A stretch of 64,000 bases of DNA from Thalassotalea loyana (GCF_030161435.1 NZ_BSSV01000008.1:124001-188000); one strand, 5' to 3'; shown: positions 18,821 through 27,036, numbered from the stretch's first letter. Translations and numbers: made by a program. Notes: generated from the sequence alone by a model not told the origin.

Positions 18821-19741
18821 CTAATGTCCTAAGTCTTTTTCATCGAAGCCTGGTGCAAGTATTAAGTTTTCAGCACCATATAATGTGATCCTATTTTTTA
18901 ACCACAATTGATACTCACCACCTTGTAACTCCGCATCTTTTGAACAATCAATATTCCAACGTCTTAACAAGTAACCAACTAATGCAGCTCGAACTTTTAG
19001 TTCAAGAACACCATTTTCCATACCGTAATCCATCATGATAGCTTGAGGGTATTGAACGTTATTAGGGTGTGGCACTATCGAAAGATCCATCATTCGCACC
19101 CATTGATGATCATTTATTTCTTCTTCAAATGATTCAACTTCGTTATCTTTGATAGTTACTTTAGATATGCGAGTAATTACAAAGTCTCTGAATGAACCTG
19201 ACTTTCTATCAAATCCTCTAACATGCCAACGTAAACCATTATCAACGATTGTATGCGGAACAATTTCTCTCGCCTTTGATCCAGACGATAATGATGTATA
19301 AATGATTGAAATAGCTTTACCTTTTAAAATAGCTTGTACTATTTTGGCAACAATAAAAATATCTGGCACATTCAATTGATGTGGCGCATCTACAGGGAAA
19401 GCTATCTCTAAAACACCATCAAAACCATCAGATATTTTATTCGTTAATTTCGCGAGTGTTTGTTTTGAATTGTAATTAAACAGAGGAGAAAACGTTTTAG
19501 CCTGTAAATAACTTCTATCTTTGGCATCAAAATCAATATTTTCAGGTACTAATTCTCTATATAGAGCAAGATCTCTAGTGGCATTTGCCATACCCATTTC
19601 AAACTTTTCAGTTAACTCTTTTCGGTTTATAGAGCCTTTAAATAGCAAACTAAAATCTATAAAAGACAACCTTTGCTTTTGTGCAAAAGTTAACTTATCA
19701 ACTTCTTTACTGTTTTTATGCCTCTCTGAAATATTACTCAT
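18821..19741 (-). CDS. WYL-domain transcriptional regulator of the defence operon
   Basis: A 306-residue protein with an N-terminal winged HTH (about residues 20-75, NRKELTEKFEMGMANATRDL), a WYL-type domain about 125-205 (AISIIYTSLSSG, then LRWHVRGFDRKSGSFRDFVITRI) and a C-terminal WCX-like part. Layout and size match BrxR/CapW-type repressors that sit at the head of phage-defence loci and release DNA when they bind a ligand. It is the first gene of the leftward run. A perfect inverted repeat in its own promoter is the likely operator. Ligand sensing is inferred from the family only. Confidence 0.85.
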   Translation of the reverse strand: MSNISERHKNSKEVDKLTFAQKQRLSFIDFSLLFKGSINRKELTEKFEMGMANATRDLALYRELVPENIDFDAKDRSYLQAKTFSPLFNYNSKQTLAKLTNKISDGFDGVLEIAFPVDAPHQLNVPDIFIVAKIVQAILKGKAISIIYTSLSSGSKAREIVPHTIVDNGLRWHVRGFDRKSGSFRDFVITRISKVTIKDNEVESFEEEINDHQWVRMMDLSIVPHPNNVQYPQAIMMDYGMENGVLELKVRAALVGYLLRRWNIDCSKDAELQGGEYQLWLKNRITLYGAENLILAPGFDEKDLGH

Positions 19742-19758
19742 TTCAAATCCAAATCAAC

Positions 19759-19781
19759 ACTATAATCATTTTGATTATAGT
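19759..19781. promoter_or_regulatory. Putative WYL-regulator operator over the promoter
   Basis: Two perfect 10-bp arms, ACTATAATCA and TGATTATAGT, flank a 3-bp spacer, starting 18 bp before the ATG of the WYL gene. On the coding strand the arm contains TATAAT, a consensus -10 box, so binding here would block the promoter. Autoregulation through a long inverted repeat is what BrxR/CapW-type WYL repressors do; use of this site is inferred. Confidence 0.65.
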
Positions 19782-19860
19782 AATGTAACCTTTTTGGATT
19801 TTTAGTCAAGAAAATCTAATTAAAAACAGTAAGGTGTTTTTTTAATTAATGTAAAATAGC

Positions 19861-19887
19861 AAAAAACGGAGTAGATCTACCCCGTTT
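19861..19887 (-). terminator. Intrinsic terminator after the two small genes
   Basis: On the minus strand, AAACGGGGTAGATCTACTCC pairs with itself around GATC, including one G-T wobble, and runs into six T residues. It lies 20 bp beyond the stop of the 87-residue gene and separates that transcript from the defence operon promoter. Confidence 0.75.
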
Positions 19888-19907
19888 AATTGACTGATTC
19901 ATATGAG

Positions 19908-20171
19908 CTAGTGCTTTTCCAATGATTCATTTACCGCTACTAAGTGAGCCATCTGCTTCATTAGCTCTATTGCAAATTGACGCTCGGAACTCCCCTCCCA
20001 ATGAGACATACGTACTTCGTCAAATGTATAATTTGGGTGAGGATGACCAACTGACTCAAAGTAGGAACAAATTTTGATTGCCCTTTCATAGCCTTTATAA
20101 CCCTTTGCAAACCTTCTAGCTTTTCTAATATGGCGGTTGTAATTTTGTTTAATATTGTTTTTATTACTCAT
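19908..20171 (-). CDS. Small hypothetical protein (87 aa)
   Basis: Not recognised. The protein is basic at the N-terminus (RHIRKARRFAKGYKGYERA) and has a His/Pro-rich centre, without Cys pairs or membrane segments. ATG 20171 is chosen because GGGGGAG lies just upstream; start codons further out would put that ribosome site inside the gene. It overlaps the end of the upstream gene by 8 nt, so the two are cotranslated. A strong terminator follows. Nothing in the sequence gives a function. Confidence 0.6.
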   Translation of the reverse strand: MSNKNNIKQNYNRHIRKARRFAKGYKGYERAIKICSYFESVGHPHPNYTFDEVRMSHWEGSSERQFAIELMKQMAHLVAVNESLEKH

Positions 20172-20493
20172 AATCTCCCCCATCAAAATGACTATCTTTA
20201 CGTTTTAAAATATTTTCTATTAGTAAAATAATTTTGCCAGTAGAGTCTCTTTCACTCTGTAGTATATTCTGGTTAGGATTAACCATGTGAGCTAGATATA
20301 AAGCTCTAGCTTGCACTAAAACTGGTTTATCATGCATTGTTAGTAATGAGATTACAGTTTCATGTTTTTGTGAAGAATGTATAAAAGGGTTAGTTAGTAC
20401 GATTTCGACAGAATTCATTAATTCAAACGCATCAACAATATTAACCAAGCCACGTTGAAAGTTTGTTATTTCTCTATCTTTTCTAAAATGCAT
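20164..20493 (-). CDS. Small hypothetical protein (109 aa)
   Basis: Not recognised. A mostly helical, soluble protein with alternating hydrophobic and charged segments and no known motif. ATG 20493 is preceded by GGAG at six bases; a longer reading frame starting at 20556 has no such site. It overlaps the following 87-residue gene by 8 nt. The pair stands between the mobile-element genes and the defence operon and could be accessory to either. Confidence 0.6.
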   Translation of the reverse strand: MHFRKDREITNFQRGLVNIVDAFELMNSVEIVLTNPFIHSSQKHETVISLLTMHDKPVLVQARALYLAHMVNPNQNILQSERDSTGKIILLIENILKRKDSHFDGGDYE

Positions 20494-20770
20494 ATAGATC
20501 TCCAAATATTTGTATAAAAGGAGGCCATATGTCACACACATTAAGTGTTGTAACACCTCCTACTCAGGACTAATTTCACTAAGATTTTGCTTTTCATTTT
20601 TTTTCCATAATTGGAATTAATATTTAGGCGCTATAAGCACCTATTAGAATCAAATTAAGGCAGGGTTAGTGCCTCTATTTCCCCATAAGTATAACAATAA
20701 ATTTAAAACAAATCAATAAAATCTTTATAAATCAACATGATACCTCACAAAAATCAAAAAATGTCAATTA
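20494..20770. other. Noncoding gap with small inverted repeats
   Basis: AT-rich, with no convincing reading frame. It contains GTGTTGTAACAC at 20545-20556 (5-bp arms, 2-bp spacer), a small operator-like repeat about 50 bp upstream of the 109-residue gene. It should hold the promoter of the two small genes and the 3' end of the preceding transcript. Confidence 0.4.
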
Positions 20771-21985
20771 TCAATGTAACAACGCACTTCTTACTCTCTG
20801 TACAGTATTTTTGGCTCTACCCGTTTGTCTTGCGACTTCACGGATACTCAGGTTTAGTTTGAGTAATTCAACTACTTCTGGGTACTCTGCGATGAGTTCC
20901 TTCCGTGATTTTGGTCTACGTCCAGCTTCTTTTTTTAGATTTTGTATTTTTGTTAAAATATTCCGTCTCAGTTTAAATGGCTTTAAGTCACCTTGTTTGT
21001 CAATTTCTTTAAACTGTCCAATCAATTTCGATTCAATTTCGGTATTAAATAGCTCTTTAAATTTAGCTAAACGAAATCTATTTTGTGCATAATAATTGTG
21101 TAATAACGGCTCCACTCGCCCAGCATATTTGGCGTAAGACAAAACCTCAGCTTTTAAGATTTTTACATGCTTATTTAGATCACTTGTTACTTCACTTAAT
21201 CGTTCTTCGGCTGTGCGGCTAGTCATTCCGATTTTTAGAAAAGTTTCTTCATTTTCGTCAATAACTGCTTTGAATTTAAATAGGTATAGATGTTGAGTTG
21301 AAAGTGCTTCAACTTTCTTTGTAATGAGCTTTGTATACTCAGGGTTTAAACGAGATTGTTTATCATAGTGTGCTTGTAGCCAGAATGCTTGAGATCTCAG
21401 GAACTCGATAATAGTATGCTGCTTACTCAGTTTGTGCTTGTGATAACATTCATTGATACTCGTTGTAAGCATTGTTTGCTGTAGCCAAATATCTTGAAAA
21501 TCAATATTAATAAAATCCCTGAGCGCATCACCAATTGCTATTAAGCTATCGGTTGGATAATACTCATCATCAAGTAGGCTTGGGTCTATTCCTTCCAAAC
21601 TATTTTGGCACTGGCTAAGTTTTTTAGATATCGACTTTTCTACTTTAAGTAACCCCATAGCCTCAAGGTTGGATATCGCATCATACATGCCTGCAAAACT
21701 ATATATCTTATCTGATGAATAACGTTCTCGCCTACCCATATATTTCTGCTCTTTAGCGTTCAGCATTTCAAATTTATCGATAGTTGGTAAGGTTGCTGCT
21801 TTTGCTGCTTCAACTGACTCAAGACAAGTGTCAAACTGATGAGCAAAATGATGGACATTTACTTGACCTTTTCTCGCAAGCAAAGCTCCGCAACAATAAG
21901 GACAAATAAGCTCTGTTTGTCCACTTTTAACTGTAGATATGTGTTGCCACTCTCCTTTGTCATTTATTCCAAAATTTAAATACAT
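20771..21985 (-). CDS. CoiA-like zinc motif, T5orf172-type GIY-YIG domain and HTH multidomain protein
   Basis: A 404-residue protein built of three recognisable parts. Residues about 28-52 carry CPYC with ARKG and VHHFAH, the N-terminal pattern of CoiA competence proteins. Residues about 230-300 match the T5orf172/GIY-YIG-like fold (FLKIGMTSRTAEERL). The last 40 residues form a resolvase-type HTH (LSIREVARQTGRAKNTVQRV). The middle is helical. ATG 21985 is chosen because GGAG lies six bases upstream; the reading frame extends 25 codons further without such a site. The parts suggest DNA binding and possibly nicking, but catalytic Tyr pairs and the Arg/Glu of true GIY-YIG enzymes are not secure. 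Confidence 0.65.
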   Translation of the reverse strand: MYLNFGINDKGEWQHISTVKSGQTELICPYCCGALLARKGQVNVHHFAHQFDTCLESVEAAKAATLPTIDKFEMLNAKEQKYMGRRERYSSDKIYSFAGMYDAISNLEAMGLLKVEKSISKKLSQCQNSLEGIDPSLLDDEYYPTDSLIAIGDALRDFINIDFQDIWLQQTMLTTSINECYHKHKLSKQHTIIEFLRSQAFWLQAHYDKQSRLNPEYTKLITKKVEALSTQHLYLFKFKAVIDENEETFLKIGMTSRTAEERLSEVTSDLNKHVKILKAEVLSYAKYAGRVEPLLHNYYAQNRFRLAKFKELFNTEIESKLIGQFKEIDKQGDLKPFKLRRNILTKIQNLKKEAGRRPKSRKELIAEYPEVVELLKLNLSIREVARQTGRAKNTVQRVRSALLH

Positions 21986-22096
21986 TGTTTTCTCCAACAA
22001 AGTCTCACGACTAATTTCGCAAGACTCTATTAACAAAACCATATCTAAATTAAAATTCAAGTACCAAACCCAAAATAAACCATTGATTATATTATA

Positions 22097-23581
22097 CTAT
22101 ACCGTTCTCTTTCGTTTCTTGATTAGATTATTATTCAGGCTTTCAACTGAAGTTTCAGGGGTAATTGCCGACTGCTCCACCTGTAATTTATGTGAGTTAA
22201 TATCAAACAACTTATTTGACAAATGTACTGGTAGCAATTGTGTTTTAGTTCGTTCACAAGCATACTCAACATCTGCTTTTGTATAACCAATTTCTTGCTT
22301 TAGATAGTTATCAAACTCTAACCAAAAACCTGATGTTCCAACATCACTATTTTGCTCTATGAATAAGTTAAATAGCTCATTTGCTTTGTTTTTAATTAAT
22401 ACTGCACTATAGGATAGTTCTAACGATACTGGTGCGTTTTCAGGCAAGAACTTAAGTGTTCGAATCGCATTGTTAATATCAAAATCATTTTCAACTTTCT
22501 GCTTAAACGAGTCATATTGCTGATCAATATATTGGCATGCCTCACTTCCTTTTTTACAAGCGATACTTAAAAAATCTTTATTACCTTTATTATGTTGTGT
22601 CTTAAGCCATGAATGAATGTATACAGCACTTTGTTCGTCTAGTACCGAAGGTAAATTAAATTGCTTCATTATTTGAAGGCTTGATGACTCCGCGACAAGT
22701 TCTTCAAAGCCATATTGTTTTGAACCCATATTCCCCACTAAATTACGGTTTAAACGACCTTTATGTCCCGTGGCATGCGACAATTCATGAGCGTAAACAC
22801 CAACGTAAGCGAGTAATGCATTTTCTCCAGTAAATTGGTCTAAATTGACCATAGCAATTTCATCTTTTTCTGGTGCGTAATAGCATTGGGTTGCGTGCTC
22901 CGTTAAGGCTATTCCTTGTTCTCTTCGCACTATATCTAAGTAATTTTTAGCAGCTAATATGTTCGGTTCAAAAAGCTTTTGTCGTTCAACGTCAGTTTTA
23001 CACTTATTGAGTTTACTAAGAAGACTCGTTTCACTAAATCTAGCTATCCACTTTTGGTAGAGATCAACGCTTTGTAGAGAATCTTCAAATTGACTTTGAT
23101 GGTATAAAGGGAAATGCCTAACAGCTTTTTTAAGCTCATAGTTTTCTTGATCTTTATCTGACAGTGATAAAAATTGCTTTGTAGAAATCCATTTAAGCTT
23201 ATCGCCATCCTTTCGGCTTTTATCTAAATAACGTTCAACCAGTTTTTTGCCAATCGCTATTGGAAAATCAGGTTTAAGCTCAATGATACCCAGCTCTTTT
23301 AAATCAGATTCATTCAAAAAATAAGGTAAATCTAAACCTTTCGTTTCTTGAATCAATGATAGCAGTTGAGCATTTGTAGCTTGATATGGTCGCCCTGTAT
23401 TAGCATTTCTCGGTATCCCTAGCACTTGCTTCTTTTGCCAAGGAACTTCAAACGCCACTTTTTGACCAGATTTGAACTTCTCAATATATGATTTATAAAT
23501 ATCAAGAACTTGGCTTAAGACAACATTCTGCTTTTTAGTGTTTTTTGATTTTCTATCCGTTTTGCTATTCTTTTGCTCCAT
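22097..23581 (-). CDS. ardC-like: ArdC-type antirestriction protein (ssDNA-binding, zincin-like)
   Basis: A 494-residue protein. The N-terminal part (PWQKKQVLGIPRNANTGRPYQ, split over residues 48-68) matches the ssDNA-binding domain of ArdC/TraC-type proteins. The C-terminal part has a zincin motif HELSHATGH near residue 265 and a downstream EELVAE Glu near 293, which complete an HExxH-E metal site. ArdC proteins protect incoming single-stranded DNA from host restriction during conjugative entry. Its place beside relaxase and replication genes fits. A GGAG site lies eight bases before the ATG. The protein is longer than ArdC of pSa, with a C-terminal extension of about 130 residues. Confidence 0.8.
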   Translation of the reverse strand: MEQKNSKTDRKSKNTKKQNVVLSQVLDIYKSYIEKFKSGQKVAFEVPWQKKQVLGIPRNANTGRPYQATNAQLLSLIQETKGLDLPYFLNESDLKELGIIELKPDFPIAIGKKLVERYLDKSRKDGDKLKWISTKQFLSLSDKDQENYELKKAVRHFPLYHQSQFEDSLQSVDLYQKWIARFSETSLLSKLNKCKTDVERQKLFEPNILAAKNYLDIVRREQGIALTEHATQCYYAPEKDEIAMVNLDQFTGENALLAYVGVYAHELSHATGHKGRLNRNLVGNMGSKQYGFEELVAESSSLQIMKQFNLPSVLDEQSAVYIHSWLKTQHNKGNKDFLSIACKKGSEACQYIDQQYDSFKQKVENDFDINNAIRTLKFLPENAPVSLELSYSAVLIKNKANELFNLFIEQNSDVGTSGFWLEFDNYLKQEIGYTKADVEYACERTKTQLLPVHLSNKLFDINSHKLQVEQSAITPETSVESLNNNLIKKRKRTV

Positions 23582-23708
23582 AGCTGTTTCTCCAATAATT
23601 TCAGCTATGAAGTAAAAAAGTTAATTGATTGCTTTTTTGTTCAAGCCTTACAATTAACTTTCCATATAAAAAATATTTGTCAAATAACTGGGTACGTTTG
23701 TCGTAAGA

Positions 23709-24698
23709 CTAAAACGGTAAATCAGAACCATCATATGCATCTTCAAATACGCGATTGCCATAGTGGATATAATTAATTCCTGTATCGTCATTAACAACCA
23801 TAAATTTTTTATCTTTAAAAACTTGGTTTTCTTTATTTTTAAATTTGTTAACCATCTCAGATTTAAACCATGACACTTTATGTTCTTGTGTTGATACATA
23901 GCTAAACTTATTTATCTTTCTCTTACTGCCATCTTTCTTTTTAGTATTTATTTTAAATGACTCTAGAAAACCAGATAAAACTAGTTCTTTATAAGCTTTT
24001 CTGATCTCTTTATCAGCAGCAATATCAGACCCATTCAAATTAAGCAATGACTTTAAAAACTCTAAAGAATGTGTATTGAACCTTTTGCTATGACTACTTA
24101 GAAAACGCATTAACGCTTGTGCTCGTTGCGTTTTTAAAACACTCATCCAGTCCAAATTAACAAATGAATACCTTTGTTTTCTGAACTCAAGCAAAATAAA
24201 TTCTGGAATTATCGCTACAATATTTTCTGCGGCTTCTTGTAATTGACTACCATCAGAGAGAAGGTGATAAAACGTGGTTGTCTTTTTCTGCTCATCATGC
24301 AAATTGACTTTTACATCAGTTAGTCTATCAATTGAATCATGAAAGCGCTTTGCCGCCTTTTTCTTGTCCTTTTTGATATACGCTTCTGTCATACCAAACA
24401 GCTTCGCTACTTCGGCAAAAGGAATATCAACCCGATTAACATATTCTGGCGCTTGCTCGTTGACTAAGAGCCATTTTTTCAAGATATAGACATAAAGCAA
24501 ATAGTCATTCATATCCAAGTAACGATGCTTAATTGTGTATGTATATTCTCCGAATGAGTATATCTCTGCTTCCCTAGATTTTTTAATAACTTTGTTATCG
24601 TAGCAGCTAAATAAATTGGTTCTATTTAATAAATCTGTTACTAGTGTTGTTTCTGCGTCTTGAAACATTCTTACCGTAAATTTTTTCTTCTTTGCCAT
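23709..24698 (-). CDS. rep: Plasmid-type replication initiator (RepA/winged-helix family)
   Basis: A 329-residue basic protein with features of plasmid Rep initiators: a first winged-helix region (about residues 60-150, YLLYVYILKKWL, AEVAKLFGM) and a second one (about 185-250, QRAQALMRFLSSHSKRF, then KAYKELVLSGFLESFKI). Iteron-like repeats lie within 120 bp upstream of its start. This supports an element that can, or once could, replicate as a plasmid. Alternatives are a phage-type replication protein or a regulator. The exact Rep family is not certain from sequence reading. Confidence 0.65.
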   Translation of the reverse strand: MAKKKKFTVRMFQDAETTLVTDLLNRTNLFSCYDNKVIKKSREAEIYSFGEYTYTIKHRYLDMNDYLLYVYILKKWLLVNEQAPEYVNRVDIPFAEVAKLFGMTEAYIKKDKKKAAKRFHDSIDRLTDVKVNLHDEQKKTTTFYHLLSDGSQLQEAAENIVAIIPEFILLEFRKQRYSFVNLDWMSVLKTQRAQALMRFLSSHSKRFNTHSLEFLKSLLNLNGSDIAADKEIRKAYKELVLSGFLESFKINTKKKDGSKRKINKFSYVSTQEHKVSWFKSEMVNKFKNKENQVFKDKKFMVVNDDTGINYIHYGNRVFEDAYDGSDLPF

Positions 24699-25145
24699 GC
24701 CCTACCTTTTTAGTTAGTACTTATACATATATCTAAAAAATGAGATATTTCAATAGCTAAATTCAACTTATTTTTCTAATCCGAAAAGGTATATCAAAAA
24801 CCCGAAAAGGTGTACCTAGTAAAAGTTCACTACGTACTTCAAAATCCCGTAGAAAATCGGAGTAAATTCGAAATTAACTTTAGAATTTGAGGAGGGTATA
24901 GACTGATTATATTTGGATCACAGTAACTTACACTTTGTTTTCAGTGAATATAAAGTAATGTGTATTAAAAAGCATATCAGTGATGACAATATCTATTTAC
25001 TGATTGAATAACAGCTAAAAATTACAGCACTGATAGGAAAACGAAGAACAACCTTAGATCTCAGTAAACTATTTCTGTTATTAATTATGTCTCAATCTCA
25101 CTTTGGTACTGCAATAGTGGCAAGGTTGTTGCTCCGATTGGTTTA
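24699..25145. other. Candidate replication origin region (447 bp noncoding)
   Basis: No gene fits here. Near the rep start are two direct copies of CCGAAAAGGT(A/G)TA at a 21-bp step (listed separately). Between 24900 and 25070 the core CAGT(A/G), mostly TCAGT, recurs on both strands (about 24902, 24921, 24942, 24978, 24999, 25029 and 25062). The block is strongly AT-rich. Such clustering beside a rep gene is typical of an iteron-type origin. No DnaA box of the TTATCCACA type was found. Confidence 0.45.
24781..24816 (+). repeat. Two iteron-like direct repeats upstream of rep
   Basis: CCGAAAAGGTATA at 24781-24793 and CCGAAAAGGTGTA at 24802-24814, one helical-turn-spaced step of 21 bp. The position 80-120 bp upstream of the rep start suggests a Rep-binding or autoregulatory site. 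Two copies are fewer than the usual iteron array. Confidence 0.55.
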
Positions 25146-25754
25146 TTATTTTTTGTTCCTGTAATTATTACTCTTTTCGTTATTTCGATTGTTTTTTGAA
25201 GGATTTAGCTTTGAATTTAAATTTTCCAATTCTGAATCTACAACTTGGCTTGGTACAGCATCATTTACAATCAAATCATACAGTGATTTAAGCATTGGAT
25301 TTTTTTTCTGAATCGGCATTTTAGTTTGAAAATGAACATTACAATTAGCGCCAAATGGATTAGGTTCTAGGTCTAATACTTCACCAGCACCTTTTCTGTT
25401 GTTCTGTAATCTTTTATAGGCATGGTTAAAAGTAAAGCCAAGCACCAGCAACAACAGTAATGTTTCTTCGATACGATAATCATCACAAGACTTAATAAAA
25501 TTATATATTTTTTCTTGCCTCAGTTTTCGTCTGTTATTTCTGTCTTTAAAATACTTCTCTATTTCTGAAATAATTTGATTAATCGACATTTTATCAATGT
25601 TAATACGTTCTTTTATTTCAGGGTACGCTTTTAATACACCTATAATTGCATCAATTAGCCAATCATTTTTTATGTACTTAAAAGCATCTAAGTCACCTAA
25701 TGCTTCAGCTCTGAATTTTTGTTCGATGAGTGTAGCTAGTGTTATATCATTCAT
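25146..25754 (-). CDS. Hypothetical protein coupled to the relaxase-like gene (202 aa)
   Basis: Not recognised. The N-terminal half is helical, followed by one hydrophobic segment near residues 97-112 (ETLLLLLVLGFTF) and a disordered tail rich in Asn, Lys and Ser. AAGGAAG precedes the ATG, which overlaps the stop of the relaxase-like gene as ATGA, so the two products are made together. It may be a mobilization accessory protein; that is position-based inference only. Confidence 0.6.
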   Translation of the reverse strand: MNDITLATLIEQKFRAEALGDLDAFKYIKNDWLIDAIIGVLKAYPEIKERINIDKMSINQIISEIEKYFKDRNNRRKLRQEKIYNFIKSCDDYRIEETLLLLLVLGFTFNHAYKRLQNNRKGAGEVLDLEPNPFGANCNVHFQTKMPIQKKNPMLKSLYDLIVNDAVPSQVVDSELENLNSKLNPSKNNRNNEKSNNYRNKK

Positions 25755-26851
25755 TTTTTCTTCCTTGATTTTAGTTTTTCTTTTATATGATTAGAGATTA
25801 AATCTTCATCGCTAATCTTTGAGATATCTGTCTTTGATTGAACTTCCTGTTCAACTTTTTCTATCGTATTTTCTGTGCTTTTTTGCATGTTTTCATCTTC
25901 TATATCCAGAACAATTTCAGCACTAATGCTTGCTTCAGTTTTTGCCGATTCTTGCTTTAGTATTTTGCTCAACCACTTGTCTAAATATTCACTTAACTCT
26001 TTCTTCTTTAGATTAAGCTGTTGCGTAAGTTTTTTGTATTTACTGAATGAGTCTTGCAATTTTTTTTCGAGAAATTGATGCTTTGGTAGGTACTCAGCCA
26101 TAGTTAATAATTTTGATTTACCACGAGTAAATTTAAGGCGTTTAAAACACTGATGAGCTAAATCTTGTATTGCGACAAAGTTGGAGTTCAGTTCGTTTGT
26201 TTTACCAGTAACCTCATTTACCCCTTTCTTGAATAAAGTCCTCAAATAGGATTTTTTGGTATTAAAGTCATAATTGAAAAACATTACATGTGCGTGGATG
26301 TTACATTTGAAATTGCCCTTTTTATCGGTAAACCCCTCGTCATAGTGCAAAGCAAAACCACACTCGGTAAATTTAAACTTTTTTGCATAGTTTTTTGAAT
26401 ACGTCTTAAGACACTTAACGATTTCTCGCTTTGCTCTTTCTTTACCCAGTTTTTTTTCCAGCCAAGCAACATGTTCTTCAGATAAAATTACAACATGTTC
26501 AAAAAGAGTATTCATGTCATTGCGACATTTTCGCCCTACAATGCTTTTATATCTTTCTAGGTGCTTATAATAAGCGTCAAGGGGGGAGAATGTTCCATCT
26601 GGTGAAACTATGACATTATCATGTGAAAATTCATCAATGACATTAACTGAGTTGGTATTACCAGTCCGCATAATGTGCTCAAACTCAGCCAGTGCTGATT
26701 TATAGCTTCTATCGGTGATTTTTGTTTTAAACACAGATTTAGTGGAACCATCATCTTGTGATTGTTCAACAACATGTTTTGACTTAACTTGTTTAGTTAA
26801 CTTATCGTGTTTGTAATACGCAGCTCTGACCGCTACAAAGTTTTTTCTCAT
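25751..26851 (-). CDS. mob: Relaxase/mobilization-like protein (HUH-type Mob)
   Basis: A 366-residue protein. The N-terminal 250 residues resemble small rolling-circle or Mob-type relaxases: a HUH-like motif NIHAHVMF lies near residues 178-185, and a possible catalytic Tyr lies earlier (YKHLERYKS, about 90-98). The last third is coiled coil and acidic, typical of the C-terminal part of Mob proteins. Relaxases nick oriT and lead the strand into the recipient. A hairpin and tandem repeats upstream (26941-27036) could be its oriT. No clear ribosome site precedes ATG 26851. The coupling-protein gene is absent, so it would need a helper conjugation system. Confidence 0.62.
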   Translation of the reverse strand: MRKNFVAVRAAYYKHDKLTKQVKSKHVVEQSQDDGSTKSVFKTKITDRSYKSALAEFEHIMRTGNTNSVNVIDEFSHDNVIVSPDGTFSPLDAYYKHLERYKSIVGRKCRNDMNTLFEHVVILSEEHVAWLEKKLGKERAKREIVKCLKTYSKNYAKKFKFTECGFALHYDEGFTDKKGNFKCNIHAHVMFFNYDFNTKKSYLRTLFKKGVNEVTGKTNELNSNFVAIQDLAHQCFKRLKFTRGKSKLLTMAEYLPKHQFLEKKLQDSFSKYKKLTQQLNLKKKELSEYLDKWLSKILKQESAKTEASISAEIVLDIEDENMQKSTENTIEKVEQEVQSKTDISKISDEDLISNHIKEKLKSRKKK

Positions 26852-26940
26852 TCAGAAATCTATTTGTTCTTATTTCATCTAACCACAGATTTCTTTTTTT
26901 ACAAGGGTAGTTTTCTATTCGATATTTTAATACCGATTAA

Positions 26941-26971
26941 CTCACTAAAGCCTAAGTCCCTTAGGCGTGAG
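26941..26971. other. Perfect hairpin upstream of mob, candidate oriT nick region
   Basis: Inner arms GCCTAAG and CTTAGGC with a 3-nt TCC loop, extended by CTCAC and GTGAG outer arms with a TAAA bulge on one side. It lies 90 bp upstream of the relaxase-like gene, where oriT hairpins usually lie. It could instead be a terminator on the plus strand (TTTTC follows), but no plus-strand gene ends here. Confidence 0.45.
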
Positions 26972-26991
26972 TTTTCATAAGAATGAAAAAG

Positions 26992-27036
26992 AAAATCAAA
27001 TAAATCAAATAAATCAAATAAATCAAATAAATCAAA
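26992..27036 (+). repeat. Five-copy 9-bp tandem repeat (TAAATCAAA)
   Basis: Four exact copies of TAAATCAAA at 27001-27036, preceded by one near copy (AAAATCAAA). The unit is too short for CRISPR. Location between the mob-side hairpin and the plus-strand promoter suggests a protein-binding array (oriT accessory or partition site) or a slippage-prone spacer. Confidence 0.7.

Noticed and set aside
26992-27036. Possible CRISPR array from repeated TAAATCAAA units
   Set aside because: The unit is 9 bp, perfectly tandem and without spacers, and no cas gene is present.
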